From positions 746,501 through 810,500 of the forward strand of contig NZ_JALKBG010000008.1 in NCBI RefSeq assembly GCF_023016155.1: DNA of 64,000 nucleotides, read 5' to 3'. A model generated the notes under the pieces. That model was not told where the DNA came from and made no database searches. It worked only from the letters and a program-made list of their open reading frames with translations. Positions 37,829-47,127 of this stretch are shown here, piece by piece. The translations under genes and the position numbers were made by a program. Every line of letters starts with the position of its first letter. Position 1 is the stretch's first letter. The DNA is from Aliiroseovarius sp. F20344. Lineage in GTDB: Bacteria; Pseudomonadota; Alphaproteobacteria; Rhodobacterales; Rhodobacteraceae.

Positions 37829-38803
37829 TTACCAGCGCAGAACGACGGCCCCCCAAGCCAATCCGCCGCCGATGGCTTCGGCCACCAACAGATCGCCGTC
37901 CTTGATCTTGCCTTCGCTGCGCGCGACCGACATGGCCAGCGGGATAGAGGCGGCTGAGGTGTTGCCGTGATCCTGAACGGTGACAACAACACGATCCATG
38001 GGCACGCCCATCTTCTTGGCAGTGCCTTGAATGATGCGGATATTGGCCTGATGCGGGACGATCCAGTTGATATCGTCATCTGTAAGACCAGCTTTGTCCA
38101 AGGCGGCTTCGGCGGTTTGGGTTAGTTTGCCAACGGCCTGACGGAACAGCGGATTGCCCTGCATACGCAAGTGGCCCGAGGTTTGCGTCGTCGAAACACC
38201 ACCATCCACATAGAGCATTTCGCGCATGCTGCCGTCAGAGTTGAGGTCCGCGGACAGGATACCGCGATCTTCGCTGGTTCCAGTGCCTTCTTGGGCTTCA
38301 AGAACAAGTGCTCCTGCACCGTCGCCAAACAGAACACAGGTAGCGCGGTCTTTCATATCCAGAATGCGAGAGAATGTTTCCGACCCAATCACCAAAACAC
38401 GCTTGGCTTGTCCCGAAACGATCAAGGCGTTGGCATTGGTCAGGGCAAAAACGAAGCCAGCACAAACGGCCTGCACGTCAAAGCCAAAACCGCGTGTCAT
38501 GCCCAGTTCGTTTTGGACCATCGTGGCCACGGACGGGAAGGTCAGGTCGGGTGTCGAGGTTGCCAATACAATTGCGTCGATGTCGTTGGGCTCAAGCCCG
38601 GCATCGGCAAGTGCGGCGCGTGCAGCGTGCGCACCCATTTGCGAAGTGGTCTCGCCTTCGGCTGCAAAGTGGCGGCGTTCAATCCCGGATCGGGTGCGAA
38701 TCCATTCATCTGATGTGTCGACAATGTCTTCGAAATACGAGTTCGGAACCACGCGTTCGGGCAAATAATGCCCAACGCCTTTGACCACGGCGCGAAGTGT
38801 CAT
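37829..38803 (-). CDS. fabH: 3-Oxoacyl-[acyl-carrier-protein] synthase III
   Basis: Starts fatty acid elongation by condensing acetyl-CoA with malonyl-ACP. The 324-residue thiolase-fold protein has the catalytic triad C114 (AVCAGF), H251 (VPHQANIRI) and N281 (DHGNTSAAS). The start overlaps the plsX stop by four bases, so the two lipid genes are coupled. The product may prefer short-chain acyl-CoA, but substrate width cannot be seen. Confidence 0.97.
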   Translation of the reverse strand: MTLRAVVKGVGHYLPERVVPNSYFEDIVDTSDEWIRTRSGIERRHFAAEGETTSQMGAHAARAALADAGLEPNDIDAIVLATSTPDLTFPSVATMVQNELGMTRGFGFDVQAVCAGFVFALTNANALIVSGQAKRVLVIGSETFSRILDMKDRATCVLFGDGAGALVLEAQEGTGTSEDRGILSADLNSDGSMREMLYVDGGVSTTQTSGHLRMQGNPLFRQAVGKLTQTAEAALDKAGLTDDDINWIVPHQANIRIIQGTAKKMGVPMDRVVVTVQDHGNTSAASIPLAMSVARSEGKIKDGDLLVAEAIGGGLAWGAVVLRW

Positions 38804-39888
38804 TCTGGCTGCTCACCTTCCGGTTTTTTTGTTGAGGCATCTTGGCTTGGCGCAACTGCAGATGCAACCCGGGCTGCAAGCTTTTGATTAAAGCCGCTTT
38901 CCCCAAGCCGGAAAGCCAGTTTGATGGCGGCTGACATGCCCGTCGCATCTGCTGATCCGTGGCTTTTGACGACTGTGCCGTTCAGGCCAAGGAACACGCC
39001 GCCATTGTTGCGGCGCGGATCCACGCGTTTGCTGAGGCGACGCAGCGATGTCAGAGCCAGCAAAGCCGAGATCTTTGACAGGATCGTCGCGTTGAACGCG
39101 TCGCGCAGCAGTCCAGAAACCAGGCTTGCAGTGCCTTCAGCGGTTTTCAGCGCGACATTACCAGTGAAACCGTCTGTGACAATAACGTCCACACGATCAG
39201 ACGGAATGTCGCCACCCTCAACAAAGCCAACATAGTCGATATCGGCGTTCTCGGCGGCGTCACCGATCAGCTCGTGGGCGCTTTTCAGCTCTGGCCGGCC
39301 TTTATGTTCTTCAGTCCCGACATTCAAAAGTCCAACGCGTGGTCGCGCAAGGCCAAGCCCGTTGCGTGCGTAAGAGGCACCCATCAGGGCATATTGCAAA
39401 AGGTCGGTGTCGTCGGCACGGATATCAGCGCCCACATCCAGCATCACGTTGAACCCTTCAGGGTTTCGTGAGGGCCAGAGACAGGCGATGGCAGGGCGGT
39501 TCACGCCGGGCAGTTTACGCAGGCGGACCATCGACAGAAGCATCAACGCACCGGTGTTTCCGCAGCTCACAGCCACGTCGGCCTCGCCATTGCGGACAGC
39601 ATCAATGGTCGACCACATCGAGGTGTTCTGACCATTGCGCATCACATAGCTTGGTTTGTCGTCCATGGTGACAACTTCATCGGCATGACGAATGTCACAG
39701 ACGTCAGACAACCCCTTTGTCCGGGCAATCAGTTTTTCAAGTTCGGGTTTGTTGCCGTGCAGGATGAACCCGATATTCGGATTCTTATCCGCAGACAGCG
39801 CAAGACCGGCAACGACGGCTGCCGGTCCAAGATCTCCGCCCATGGCGTCGACCGATACGATTGTGCGTTTGGGGGCGTTCATTGTCAT
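38800..39888 (-). CDS. plsX: Phosphate acyltransferase PlsX
   Basis: Makes acyl-phosphate from acyl-ACP for phospholipid synthesis. The 362-residue protein has [17 protein letters not shown] at the start, [31 protein letters not shown] and [16 protein letters not shown], all family signatures. The C-terminal 30 residues are Ser/Lys/Glu-rich and unconserved. ATG 39888 with GGGA 8 bases upstream is used; the next Met is two codons in. It is downstream of rpmF and coupled to fabH. Confidence 0.96.
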   Translation of the reverse strand: MTMNAPKRTIVSVDAMGGDLGPAAVVAGLALSADKNPNIGFILHGNKPELEKLIARTKGLSDVCDIRHADEVVTMDDKPSYVMRNGQNTSMWSTIDAVRNGEADVAVSCGNTGALMLLSMVRLRKLPGVNRPAIACLWPSRNPEGFNVMLDVGADIRADDTDLLQYALMGASYARNGLGLARPRVGLLNVGTEEHKGRPELKSAHELIGDAAENADIDYVGFVEGGDIPSDRVDVIVTDGFTGNVALKTAEGTASLVSGLLRDAFNATILSKISALLALTSLRRLSKRVDPRRNNGGVFLGLNGTVVKSHGSADATGMSAAIKLAFRLGESGFNQKLAARVASAVAPSQDASTKKPEGEQPE

Positions 39889-39944
39889 TCTTTATCCCAT
39901 GCTCGGGGATTTTCTGACATGCCCACCCGCGCGGGGCAAGTGCC

Positions 39945-40154
39945 TTACGCTGCGTCCTCGTCATCCAGGTCGATTTCATCGGCCATGGCAACAACTTCAC
40001 GATCATCATAGTGACCGCAGGACGGGCAAACGTGGTGGGGGCGCTTCAGCTCGCCGCAGTTCGAACATTCGTTCGGGTTCGCAGCAACCAGAGCGTCATG
40101 TGCGCGGCGATTGTTGCGGCGCGACTTGGATACTTTGTTCTGTTGGACGGCCAT
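39945..40154 (-). CDS. rpmF: 50S ribosomal protein L32
   Basis: A 69-residue ribosomal protein. It starts [20 protein letters not shown], and a four-Cys zinc ribbon is formed by [18 protein letters not shown], so this is the zinc-binding (C+) form of L32. The acidic C-terminal end ([11 protein letters not shown]) is usual for alphaproteobacteria. It lies upstream of plsX-fabH and downstream of a leftward promoter at 40298-40325. Confidence 0.97.
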   Translation of the reverse strand: MAVQQNKVSKSRRNNRRAHDALVAANPNECSNCGELKRPHHVCPSCGHYDDREVVAMADEIDLDDEDAA

Positions 40155-40297
40155 GGTCTCAACCTTCGATTTTGGGGGCGCATGGCCCGTTGAATTCTTT
40201 AGGCTTCAGGGAAGCCTGCTTATCCTCGTGTCTGAGTCTGGCGCCTCATACGCTGTTTGCGGGGCGCTGTCCAACCCATCTTGTGGAAGAAGCCGGG

Positions 40298-40325
40298 AAA
40301 ATACTGGGATTCTTTTTTCTTGCAA
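40298..40325 (-). promoter_or_regulatory. Candidate promoter for rpmF-plsX-fabH
   Basis: Read leftward: -35 TTGCAA (40320-40325), 16-base spacer, -10 TATTTT (40298-40303), in the 242-base gap between DUF177 and rpmF. The match is by eye only. Confidence 0.45.
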
Positions 40326-40396
40326 GAGGTGATTTGGCCGATTTCGGCGATTTTCCCAGATTTATTGGCGTTTCACAGCCGGTGCTGCGCACAACA

Positions 40397-40987
40397 TCAG
40401 CTATCGTCAGACCCATCCTTGCCCGCCAGTTGATCCCTGAGTGCTGACAGGCCGGCGAAAGGCTTTGCATCTTCATCGCTCATCGGGGCAACACCCGGAG
40501 CCGCGAAATTCTGCTGATCAAGTTCAGCCCCTTCGACGCGCGGAAACAAAGGCAAGGCCAGCGCAAGGGATTCGATCATCACTGCGCCCAGATCAATCTC
40601 GGCCCCCAAAGGCTCCAAGGTTTCGTCTTCGGGCATCTCAACTTCGTCACCCATCTCAAGCTCGGGCAGATCACGCACCCAACGGCGGCTTACCGCCTCT
40701 TCAATGCGTGTGGTCACGGGGTCAAGGGTCACAACGCAGTCCTGCACGACGGTGGCGCCAAGCTGTGCTTTCAGCTGCCAATCCGTTTTGCCGCGGGCTG
40801 AAAGCGTCCCTTTGAACCGCAACTTTCGTAGGGCCGGCAGGCCAAGGTCTAAAGCAATGGCTTTGCAATCGGCATCTGCTGGCACAAGTTCGAACTGCGT
40901 ATCTACATTGGTGGATAGATCAGAAACGCGCAGGACATGTTTAAACAGGGGCGTTTGCTGGTCCTTTTCGGGCCTTTCGATGCTCAT
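40397..40987 (-). CDS. DUF177 (YceD-type) protein, probable 23S rRNA accumulation factor
   Basis: A 196-residue protein of the DUF177 family, found beside rpmF in most bacteria and linked to 23S rRNA accumulation. The diagnostic stretch is VVQDCVVTLDPVTTRIEEAV with the conserved Cys, followed by an acidic middle (EMGDEVEMPEDETLEPLGAE) and AVMIESLALALPLFPR. The start is ATG 40987 with GGAGA about 8 bases upstream. It diverges from bamE and is followed by rpmF after 242 bases. Confidence 0.9.
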   Translation of the reverse strand: MSIERPEKDQQTPLFKHVLRVSDLSTNVDTQFELVPADADCKAIALDLGLPALRKLRFKGTLSARGKTDWQLKAQLGATVVQDCVVTLDPVTTRIEEAVSRRWVRDLPELEMGDEVEMPEDETLEPLGAEIDLGAVMIESLALALPLFPRVEGAELDQQNFAAPGVAPMSDEDAKPFAGLSALRDQLAGKDGSDDS

Positions 40988-41129
40988 TGACGTTTCTCCT
41001 GACCGATCGCGGGCGGATATGGTGGTAATCCTCAAGAACCAGATACAAGATCGGTATCGTTTCTTGAACCGTGGCCATTCCTGCGATAAGCCGATACCCA
41101 GAAGCATGGGCAGAACGCAAGGGGAGCAT

Positions 41130-41603
41130 ATGTCTTATCTTACGGATGGGCTGAAGAAAGCTGGCAAGGCCGTCGCAATGGCAACGCTTGCGATCTCTCT
41201 GGCCGCCTGTGCTGCGACCTATCGCAATCACGGATATATGCCTGTGAAAGAAGATGTGGATCTTCTGGTCGTCGGCAAAGACACCCGCGAGACCGTCACA
41301 GAAGCGATCGGCAAGCCCGGGACTGCGGGTATTTTGGCCGATAGCGCCTACTACTATGTGCGCTCGCGATTCGAGCACTACCTTTACAACGCCCCGAAAG
41401 AGATCGACCGCGAAGTGCTGGCAATCAGCTTTGATGGCAAAGGACGGGTGGAGAACATCGAACGCTTCGGTCTTGAAGATGGCCGCGTCATTGTGCTTGA
41501 GCGTCGTGTAACAGAAAGCAACATCAAGGGCGTCAGCTTCCTGCGTCAGCTCTTTGGTTCCTTCGGGCGCATCGACTTAGCCGAGCAACTTGGCGGTGGC
41601 TAA
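41130..41603 (+). CDS. bamE: Outer membrane protein assembly factor BamE
   Basis: Lipoprotein subunit of the BAM complex that folds outer-membrane beta barrels. The 157-residue precursor has a lipobox LAAC with lipidated C27, then a SmpA/OmlA domain (NHGYMPVKEDVDLLVVGKDT; VTEAIGKPGT; YYYVRSRFEHYLYNAPKEID). GGGGAG lies a few bases before ATG 41130; an in-frame ATG at 41106 is possible but less well spaced. It diverges from DUF177 and ends in a clear terminator. Confidence 0.93.
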   Translation: MSYLTDGLKKAGKAVAMATLAISLAACAATYRNHGYMPVKEDVDLLVVGKDTRETVTEAIGKPGTAGILADSAYYYVRSRFEHYLYNAPKEIDREVLAISFDGKGRVENIERFGLEDGRVIVLERRVTESNIKGVSFLRQLFGSFGRIDLAEQLGGG

Positions 41604-41625
41604 GGGCTGCGAAATCCAGAATACT

Positions 41626-41653
41626 AAGGCGTCGGTCATCCGGCGCCTTTTTT
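41626..41653 (+). terminator. Intrinsic terminator of bamE
   Basis: A 10-bp stem AAGGCGTCGG/CCGGCGCCTT (one G-T wobble) with loop TCAT is followed by T residues. Confidence 0.85.
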
Positions 41654-41783
41654 ATATTGTCCGTGTGGCTCCACGCCGTGGGTTTTCCTTTCGCCACGTC
41701 ATGATGATGTCATATCTTGTCGACACGATGGGGCGGCCACATATGATGACCCAAGCAGGTTACGCCACTGGCGGGGGCAAGAT

Positions 41784-42524
41784 ATGCCGACACTGAATAC
41801 GCCCCGATACCGGGCACGGTTTGACGAAACGCAGGCTGACATTCGCGCAGCACAAGCGTTGCGCCACAAGTGCTTCCGCACGGGGCAGGGGGTGGACAGC
41901 GACGCGTATGACGAGATTTGCCGCCATGTGCTGGTCGAAGACCAACAGACCGGAAAGCTGGTTGCCTGCTTTCGGCTGATGCCGTTTCAGAACGGGCAAT
42001 CCATCGGAGACAGCTATTCTGCACAGTTTTATGAGCTTTCAGCGCTGCGCGATTATGCGGCCCCGATGATCGAATTGGGGCGGTTCTGCATCGACCCGGA
42101 TGCGCGAGACGGGGCTGATATTCTGCGCGTCGCGTGGGGGGCGATGACCCGCTATGTGGATGCCGAAAATATTGGCCTGATGTTTGGGTGTTCGTCCTTT
42201 CAGGGAACAGACGAAGCGCGCTATCTGGATACGTTTGCGCTGCTCCGTGATCGCCATATTGCGCCAAAACGCTGGCTGCCCCGTGTCAAAGCCCCCAAGG
42301 TTTTTCGTTTTGCGCAGCGTTTACGCCGCAAGCCGGATGCGAAACGCGCGATGCTAGGCTTGCCGCCCCTGTTGCGTACCTATCTGATGATGGGAGGCTG
42401 GGTGTCTGATCATGCGGTGGTGGATCACGATCTGAATACGCTGCATGTGTTTACGGGGGTCGAGATCGCTTCGGTCCCACCTGCGCGCGCGCGTCTTCTG
42501 CGGGCCGTGGTTCCCTCTGCCTAA
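41784..42524 (+). CDS. olsB: OlsB-like ornithine-ACP acyltransferase (GNAT fold)
   Basis: A 246-residue GNAT-fold protein related to OlsB, which N-acylates ornithine with a 3-hydroxyacyl-ACP to give lyso-ornithine lipid. Recognisable stretches are QALRHKCFRTGQGVDSDAYD, LVACFRLMPF, ELGRFCIDPDARDGADILRV, GLMFGCSSFQGTD and PPLLRTYLMMGGWVSDHAVV. The second enzyme, OlsA, is not adjacent. GGGGG lies about 6 bases before the ATG. The upstream 180 bases hold the bamE terminator and a TGTCAT-N4-TGTC pair that falls one base short of Pho-box spacing. Confidence 0.8.
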   Translation: MPTLNTPRYRARFDETQADIRAAQALRHKCFRTGQGVDSDAYDEICRHVLVEDQQTGKLVACFRLMPFQNGQSIGDSYSAQFYELSALRDYAAPMIELGRFCIDPDARDGADILRVAWGAMTRYVDAENIGLMFGCSSFQGTDEARYLDTFALLRDRHIAPKRWLPRVKAPKVFRFAQRLRRKPDAKRAMLGLPPLLRTYLMMGGWVSDHAVVDHDLNTLHVFTGVEIASVPPARARLLRAVVPSA

Positions 42525-42579
42525 GTATTGTCCGTTACATCGCCTTGACCAGCTGCGCCCAAGACCGTAACCCGGCGGC

Positions 42580-44397
42580 ATGGCACGTGTACCCCTTCTG
42601 CAAATGAACGATATCGCCCTGACCTTTGGCGGCGATCCCATTTTTAACAGCTTGGATCTTGTAGTTCAGCCCGGTGACCGCGTGGCGCTGGTGGGGCGCA
42701 ACGGGTCTGGCAAGTCGACACTTATGAAGATCATGGCAGGCATGGTGGAACCGGACAGCGGAACCCGTGTTCTGTCGCCCGGCGTGACGGTTGGATACAT
42801 GGATCAGCACCCCGATCTGTCCGCATTTGAAACACTGGGAGAGTTCGCCGCGTCCGGGCTGGAACCCGGACAGGATTACCTTGTTGAACGCGTGGCCGAA
42901 GGGTTGAAGATGCGATTGGACACGCCGGTTTCAACCGCATCTGGTGGGGAACGTCGTCGCGCGGCTTTGGCCAAGCTTCTGGCCGAGGCGCCAAAGCTGA
43001 TGTTACTGGACGAACCAACCAACCATTTGGATATTCAAGCGATCGAATGGCTTGAGAATGAGCTGAAGCAGACGCGCGCGGGTTTTGTTCTGATCAGCCA
43101 CGACAGGGCCTTCCTGCGGGCACTGACCCGAGCAACGCTCTGGGTCGATCGGGGCGAGGTGCGCAGGCAAGAAAAAGGGTTCGAGCATTTTGAAGCATGG
43201 CGCGACAAGATGTGGGAAGAAGAAGATCAGAACCGCCATAAACTGAACCGCAAAATCAAAGCGGAAGCGCGTTGGGCGGTTGAGGGGATTTCAGCCCGCC
43301 GCAAACGCAATCAAGGACGGCTACGCGCCTTGCAGGATCTTAAAGCCGACCGGGCCTCGCAGATCAAACGGCAAGGTGCTGCTGAAATGGCATTGGAAGC
43401 TGGGCCCAAGTCGGGCCGAAAAGTGATTGAAGCCAAAGGAATTTCAAAGTCTTACGGCGACAAGGTGATCCTGAAACCTTTCGACCTGCGCGTCATGCGC
43501 GGGGAAACCATCGCCTTTGTTGGACCGAACGGCGCAGGGAAAACCACGCTTCTGAAAATTCTGACCGGGCAGGAAGAACCAGACACTGGCAGTGTGTCCT
43601 TTGGCACCGGAATTGAAATGGCCGTGTTTGACCAGAACCGCTCAACGCTGGATGAAAATTCCAGCCTTTGGGAAAACCTGACCTCGGACCCGGAAATGAG
43701 CATCTCGGGCAAATCCGATCAGGTCATGGTGCGCGGCAATCCAAAACACGTCGTCGGATACCTAAAAGAATTCCTGTTCTCAGATGAACAGGCCCGTGCG
43801 CCCGTGCGATCCCTCTCGGGAGGTGAAAAGGCGCGATTGATCCTTGCCCGTATCATGGCGCGGCAATCGAACCTATTGGTGCTGGATGAACCCACCAACG
43901 ATCTGGACGTGGAAACGCTGGACCTGCTGCAAGAGCTGATCTCAGGCTTTGACGGCACGGTTCTGGTGGTCAGCCACGATCGTGACTTTCTGGATCGCGT
44001 CGCAGAACGCACCATTGCGATGGAAGGGGACGGGATTGCCACAGCTTACGCCGGCGGCTGGTCTGACTATCGCGCGCAACGACAAGACGTGGCAGCGCCA
44101 AGCGCCAAGAAAAGCGACAAACCCAAGCCTGCACAGAAAGAGAAACCCAGGGAACAGAAAGCCCCAACGGGGCTGAGCTTCACCGAAAAGCACCGGCTGG
44201 AAGTGCTTCCAGACGAAATCGACCGCCTCATGGCCGAGATTGCCAAACTGGAAGAGTTCCTTATGGATCCGGATCTCTTTTCAAAAGAACCGGTGAAGTT
44301 CAAGAAAGCGTCCGAAGGCCTGACCGAGCGGCAACAGAAACTCGCTGCTGCCGAGGAAGAATGGTTGGAGCTGGAAGAAAAGTCCGAAGCCAACTAA
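42580..44397 (+). CDS. ABC-F family ATPase (Uup-like)
   Basis: A 605-residue soluble tandem ATPase without membrane segments, likely acting on ribosomes or, if Uup-like, on branched DNA. Walker A motifs are GRNGSGKST and GPNGAGKTT; signatures are ASGGERRRAALAKLL and LSGGEKARLILARIMA; Walker B is LMLLDEPTNHLD and LLVLDEPTNDLD. The inter-domain linker is a Lys/Arg-rich helix pair, and the C-terminus has a charged linker followed by a coiled coil (FTEKHRLEVLPDEIDRLMAE), the feature that places it with Uup. It follows olsB by 55 bases. Confidence 0.93.
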   Translation: MARVPLLQMNDIALTFGGDPIFNSLDLVVQPGDRVALVGRNGSGKSTLMKIMAGMVEPDSGTRVLSPGVTVGYMDQHPDLSAFETLGEFAASGLEPGQDYLVERVAEGLKMRLDTPVSTASGGERRRAALAKLLAEAPKLMLLDEPTNHLDIQAIEWLENELKQTRAGFVLISHDRAFLRALTRATLWVDRGEVRRQEKGFEHFEAWRDKMWEEEDQNRHKLNRKIKAEARWAVEGISARRKRNQGRLRALQDLKADRASQIKRQGAAEMALEAGPKSGRKVIEAKGISKSYGDKVILKPFDLRVMRGETIAFVGPNGAGKTTLLKILTGQEEPDTGSVSFGTGIEMAVFDQNRSTLDENSSLWENLTSDPEMSISGKSDQVMVRGNPKHVVGYLKEFLFSDEQARAPVRSLSGGEKARLILARIMARQSNLLVLDEPTNDLDVETLDLLQELISGFDGTVLVVSHDRDFLDRVAERTIAMEGDGIATAYAGGWSDYRAQRQDVAAPSAKKSDKPKPAQKEKPREQKAPTGLSFTEKHRLEVLPDEIDRLMAEIAKLEEFLMDPDLFSKEPVKFKKASEGLTERQQKLAAAEEEWLELEEKSEAN

Positions 44398-44400
44398 CCC

Positions 44401-44454
44401 CTTTTTCTTGTTCGAAATATCCTTCGGGGGACCGGGGGTGCAAAACCCCCGGTC
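44401..44454 (-). repeat. Dispersed intergenic repeat copy B
   Basis: Read leftward: a perfect 9-bp hairpin GACCGGGGG/CCCCCGGTC with a 7-base loop containing TTTTGC, then CCCCGAAGGATATTTCGAAC and AAGAAAAAG. It matches copy A near 28.45 kb in both the TTTGC loop and the GGATATTT-N3-ACAAGAAAA core. No T run follows, so a terminator is less likely. Confidence 0.5.
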
Positions 44455-44467
44455 CTGACGGTTCAGA

Positions 44468-46006
44468 TTACTTCGGCAGATGGATGTTGAAACGCTCGCG
44501 AATTGCAGCATCAACGCCCGGATCCAACAGCGCCTGCGAACGCTCCGCCAAAATAGATTCTTTGCGCGCGGTGGCTGCTGACACCAGATCTGGTTTGCCC
44601 ACTTCAGCCCATTCTTTAGGTGAACATCGATCGCCAAGAGATGGGTAGACATATTCGGTCTGCATCAGGCTGAGCGTCTGATCTGCGCCAAGATAATGCC
44701 CGGGGCCATCCAGACAGACGGATTTCATCAGATCCAGATCCACGGCATCTTCTGTCACCTCAATCCCACGCACGCAGCGTAGGGCTTGCCCAACGATGTC
44801 ATCGCCCAAGATCAGGCTTTCATGGCAGAACCCAAGAAGGGACGCGTGCATGCCTGCTGCCTCATACACCATGTTCAACCCAGACAGACCGGCCATCACG
44901 TTCGAGCACATCTGCTCCCACCCGGCTTGCATGTCTGGCAGCTTGGAATCCGAGAACCCCGAGGCCGCACCACCGGGCAACCCATAGAACTGGTGCATTT
45001 GTGAGCATCCAGCCGCCAGCAACGCTTGTTCGCCCGATCCGCCCGACATCGCGCCTGATCGTAGGTCGACCACGAAAGGCCATGTGCCGAAAATCGCAGG
45101 ATGACCGGGTGAGATCGCGTTGACATAGACCACGCCTGCCAGACACTCCGCCACAGCCTGTACGATTGCACCCGCCAAGGTGGGCGGGGCGGTAGCGGTG
45201 GCCATTCCTGCCGACAACAGCAGCACCGGCATACCGGCAGCGATGACTTTCTCCATCACCTCGCAGCTTTCGGTGGCGAATTTCATGGGTGGCACAACAA
45301 AGCAGTTTGTATTCGAGACGAAGGGCCGCGCGCGCCAGGCGTCTTCGCCCCCCGCCATCATGTGCAAAAGCTCGATCCCGTCATCCACGAAATCTGGCTC
45401 GGTGAAGGACACGCCGATATGTTTCTTTGTCCCGGTCACGCAGGCATAGATCGAGTTCAGATCCATTTCACGATTGTCCAGGATGTCCCGGCAGACCATG
45501 GGACGCTGCAGGAAGTGGATGTTGTCCAGCTGATCCACAATCCGGGCCGCGTCATGCAGGTCTTGCACGGTGCTGTCGCGATAGTCCTTGCCGTCGGGTT
45601 CGACCATGTGGACCGCCGCCCCAGCCGTACCGTAGTGCACGCGGTTGCCGGAGAGGTTTAGGTCATGTTGAGGATCACGCGCGCAAAGGGTGATCCCTTT
45701 CGCGGCTTTCGCCAGCATGTCTTCGACCAAGGCGCGTGGGAAGCGTAACCGTCCGTCATCGCCAAGAATGGCACCTGCGCGGGTCATGATGTCGATGCCC
45801 GATGCCGGAGCGTCAGCCAGCCCGATCTGTTCAAGCGCATCAAGTGCGGCTTGGTGGATGCGTTCCATTCCGGCCTGTGTCAGGGGCTTATAGGTGCCAC
45901 CTTCAAGGCCTGCGCGCACCGGGCGCGATTCCTTGGCCAACGGGGCCGCACGAAGCGCCTGCCGGGCCTGCCGTCCACCAGAGCGGCGTGAAGTTCTTGT
46001 TGTCAT
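44468..46006 (-). CDS. Non-pyrrolysine MttB-family methyltransferase
   Basis: A 512-residue protein of the trimethylamine methyltransferase (MttB) family, TIM-barrel enzymes that move methyl groups from quaternary or tertiary amines to a corrinoid protein. The frame is continuous, with no in-frame UAG where archaeal MttB inserts pyrrolysine, so this is the non-Pyl type, whose studied relatives use glycine betaine or similar compounds. Landmarks: YKPLTQAGMERIHQAALDAL, NRVHYGTAGAAVHMV, GTKKHIGVSFTEPD, SAGMATATAPPTLAGA and GHYLGADQTLSLMQTEYVYP. AGGAAGGA lies about 9 bases before ATG 46006. No corrinoid protein or reductive activator gene is adjacent, leaving the acceptor unknown. Confidence 0.88.
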   Translation of the reverse strand: MTTRTSRRSGGRQARQALRAAPLAKESRPVRAGLEGGTYKPLTQAGMERIHQAALDALEQIGLADAPASGIDIMTRAGAILGDDGRLRFPRALVEDMLAKAAKGITLCARDPQHDLNLSGNRVHYGTAGAAVHMVEPDGKDYRDSTVQDLHDAARIVDQLDNIHFLQRPMVCRDILDNREMDLNSIYACVTGTKKHIGVSFTEPDFVDDGIELLHMMAGGEDAWRARPFVSNTNCFVVPPMKFATESCEVMEKVIAAGMPVLLLSAGMATATAPPTLAGAIVQAVAECLAGVVYVNAISPGHPAIFGTWPFVVDLRSGAMSGGSGEQALLAAGCSQMHQFYGLPGGAASGFSDSKLPDMQAGWEQMCSNVMAGLSGLNMVYEAAGMHASLLGFCHESLILGDDIVGQALRCVRGIEVTEDAVDLDLMKSVCLDGPGHYLGADQTLSLMQTEYVYPSLGDRCSPKEWAEVGKPDLVSAATARKESILAERSQALLDPGVDAAIRERFNIHLPK

Positions 46007-46196
46007 ATGGATTTGTCCTTCCTGCTGTGTCGTCAATTTCTAAGAAATGACGTCAGCAGGGGCGGCCTCGGGCCGCGCGACCGCGTTCTGCGCCGATGGT
46101 GCGCACAACGAGCGAGATTTTCCAATCCAGTCGGTCCATAGGGTTCCTCCACAGTGTTAACTATTGGAGACGAATGTTGGGGATTCTATTCCGTTT

Positions 46197-46215
46197 GCGT
46201 CATTTGGCATGACGC
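46197..46215. promoter_or_regulatory. Palindrome in the gap between mttB and hemolysin III genes
   Basis: GCGTCA-N7-TGACGC, a perfect 6-bp inverted repeat. It sits upstream of the MttB gene and downstream of the hemolysin III stop, so it could be an operator for MttB. The 240-base gap shows no clear promoter otherwise. Confidence 0.35.
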
Positions 46216-46246
46216 TTTCTGGACCCCTTGGGATGTTAATCAGGGG

Positions 46247-46981
46247 TTAGGACCACGCAACCATCACGACAGCAGCATAGTGGGCCGCGGCGCCCAAAAG
46301 CACATGTACATGCCATATGGCCCGGTTGAAGGGCCAGTGGTCGCGTAGGTGAAACAGCGTGCCGATGGTGAACAGAAACCCGCCGCCCACCAAAAGGATC
46401 AGCACCCCAAGGCTAACGCTCGCCAGCAATGGTCCGATCATCAAAACCCCCATCCAGCCCAGCATCAGGGTCAGCATGAAGCCGGTGCGTTCAAACCGGC
46501 ATAGGAAAAAGAGCTTCAGCGCCATGCCAACAAGCGCCACGGTCCAGATTAGGGCAGCCCATGCCAAACCAGTTCCGCCCCCGATTCCAATCAGCGCGAT
46601 GGGCGTATAGGTGGCTGCTATAAAAAGAAAAATCGCCGCGTGATCAAAGCGGCGAAGGACAGAGCGGGCAGATGTGTGCAGGGTCATGTTGTAGGCAGCG
46701 GAAAGCGCGAAGCTGGCGACCATCCCGATGCCATAAACAAGCAGTGGCGGCAGGTGTCCCATTGGCGCATCCCCTGACGCCCAGAGGATCAAGGTGATGG
46801 ATCCGATAAGCGCGGCGATCACCCCAAGCCCATGTACAACCCCGTCGGCCACATATTCGCGAAAGGTGAAGTGCTGCCCGAAATGGTGTCGGTCAGGCAG
46901 AGTGTCGGTGTGGTGGGCAGTGCAGCTGTCCGTCAGATTTTCAGCGTGGCGGCCCAGATAATGTTCACGGAAACGATCCAT
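46247..46981 (-). CDS. Hemolysin III (HlyIII/PAQR) family membrane protein
   Basis: A 244-residue protein with seven hydrophobic segments after a His-rich cytoplasmic N-terminus (SCTAHHTDTLPDRHHFGQHF). Family motifs are EYVADGVVHGLG, SAAYNMTLHT, RRFDHAAIFLFIAATYTP and a C-terminal WHVHVLLGAAAHY. Those Asp and His residues match the metal site of the PAQR/HlyIII fold. The hemolysin name is historical and a hemolytic role is not implied. GAGGG lies about 8 bases before the ATG. Confidence 0.9.
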   Translation of the reverse strand: MDRFREHYLGRHAENLTDSCTAHHTDTLPDRHHFGQHFTFREYVADGVVHGLGVIAALIGSITLILWASGDAPMGHLPPLLVYGIGMVASFALSAAYNMTLHTSARSVLRRFDHAAIFLFIAATYTPIALIGIGGGTGLAWAALIWTVALVGMALKLFFLCRFERTGFMLTLMLGWMGVLMIGPLLASVSLGVLILLVGGGFLFTIGTLFHLRDHWPFNRAIWHVHVLLGAAAHYAAVVMVAWS

Positions 46982-47080
46982 GTGAATACCCTCTCTCGCT
47001 TGCCTCTAATATAAGGGGCGATACAGGCGTAGGTGTGCCGAGCTTTGGTCAATAAAATGTCAGTTGCCCGTGACACCAGC

Positions 47081-47097
47081 CCCTCTAGATTAGAGGG
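47081..47097. promoter_or_regulatory. Short perfect palindrome upstream of hemolysin III
   Basis: CCCTCTA-GAT-TAGAGGG, 7-bp perfect arms, about 100 bases before the hemolysin III start and 31 bases past the decarboxylase stop. No T run follows in either direction, so an operator or RNA hairpin is as likely as a terminator. Confidence 0.35.
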
Positions 47098-47127
47098 TAA
47101 TCATGAAAATGTAAAGATTTCCTAATG

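Noticed and set aside
41708-41723. Pho box before the OlsB-like gene
   Set aside because: TGTCAT-N4-TGTC repeats at 10 bases, not the 11 required, and the second half is poor.
44430-44454. Terminator for the ABC-F gene
   Set aside because: A strong stem is present but no T run follows on either strand; it fits better as part of the dispersed repeat.
44468-46006. Pyrrolysine-containing MttB
   Set aside because: The reading frame runs through without any in-frame UAG.
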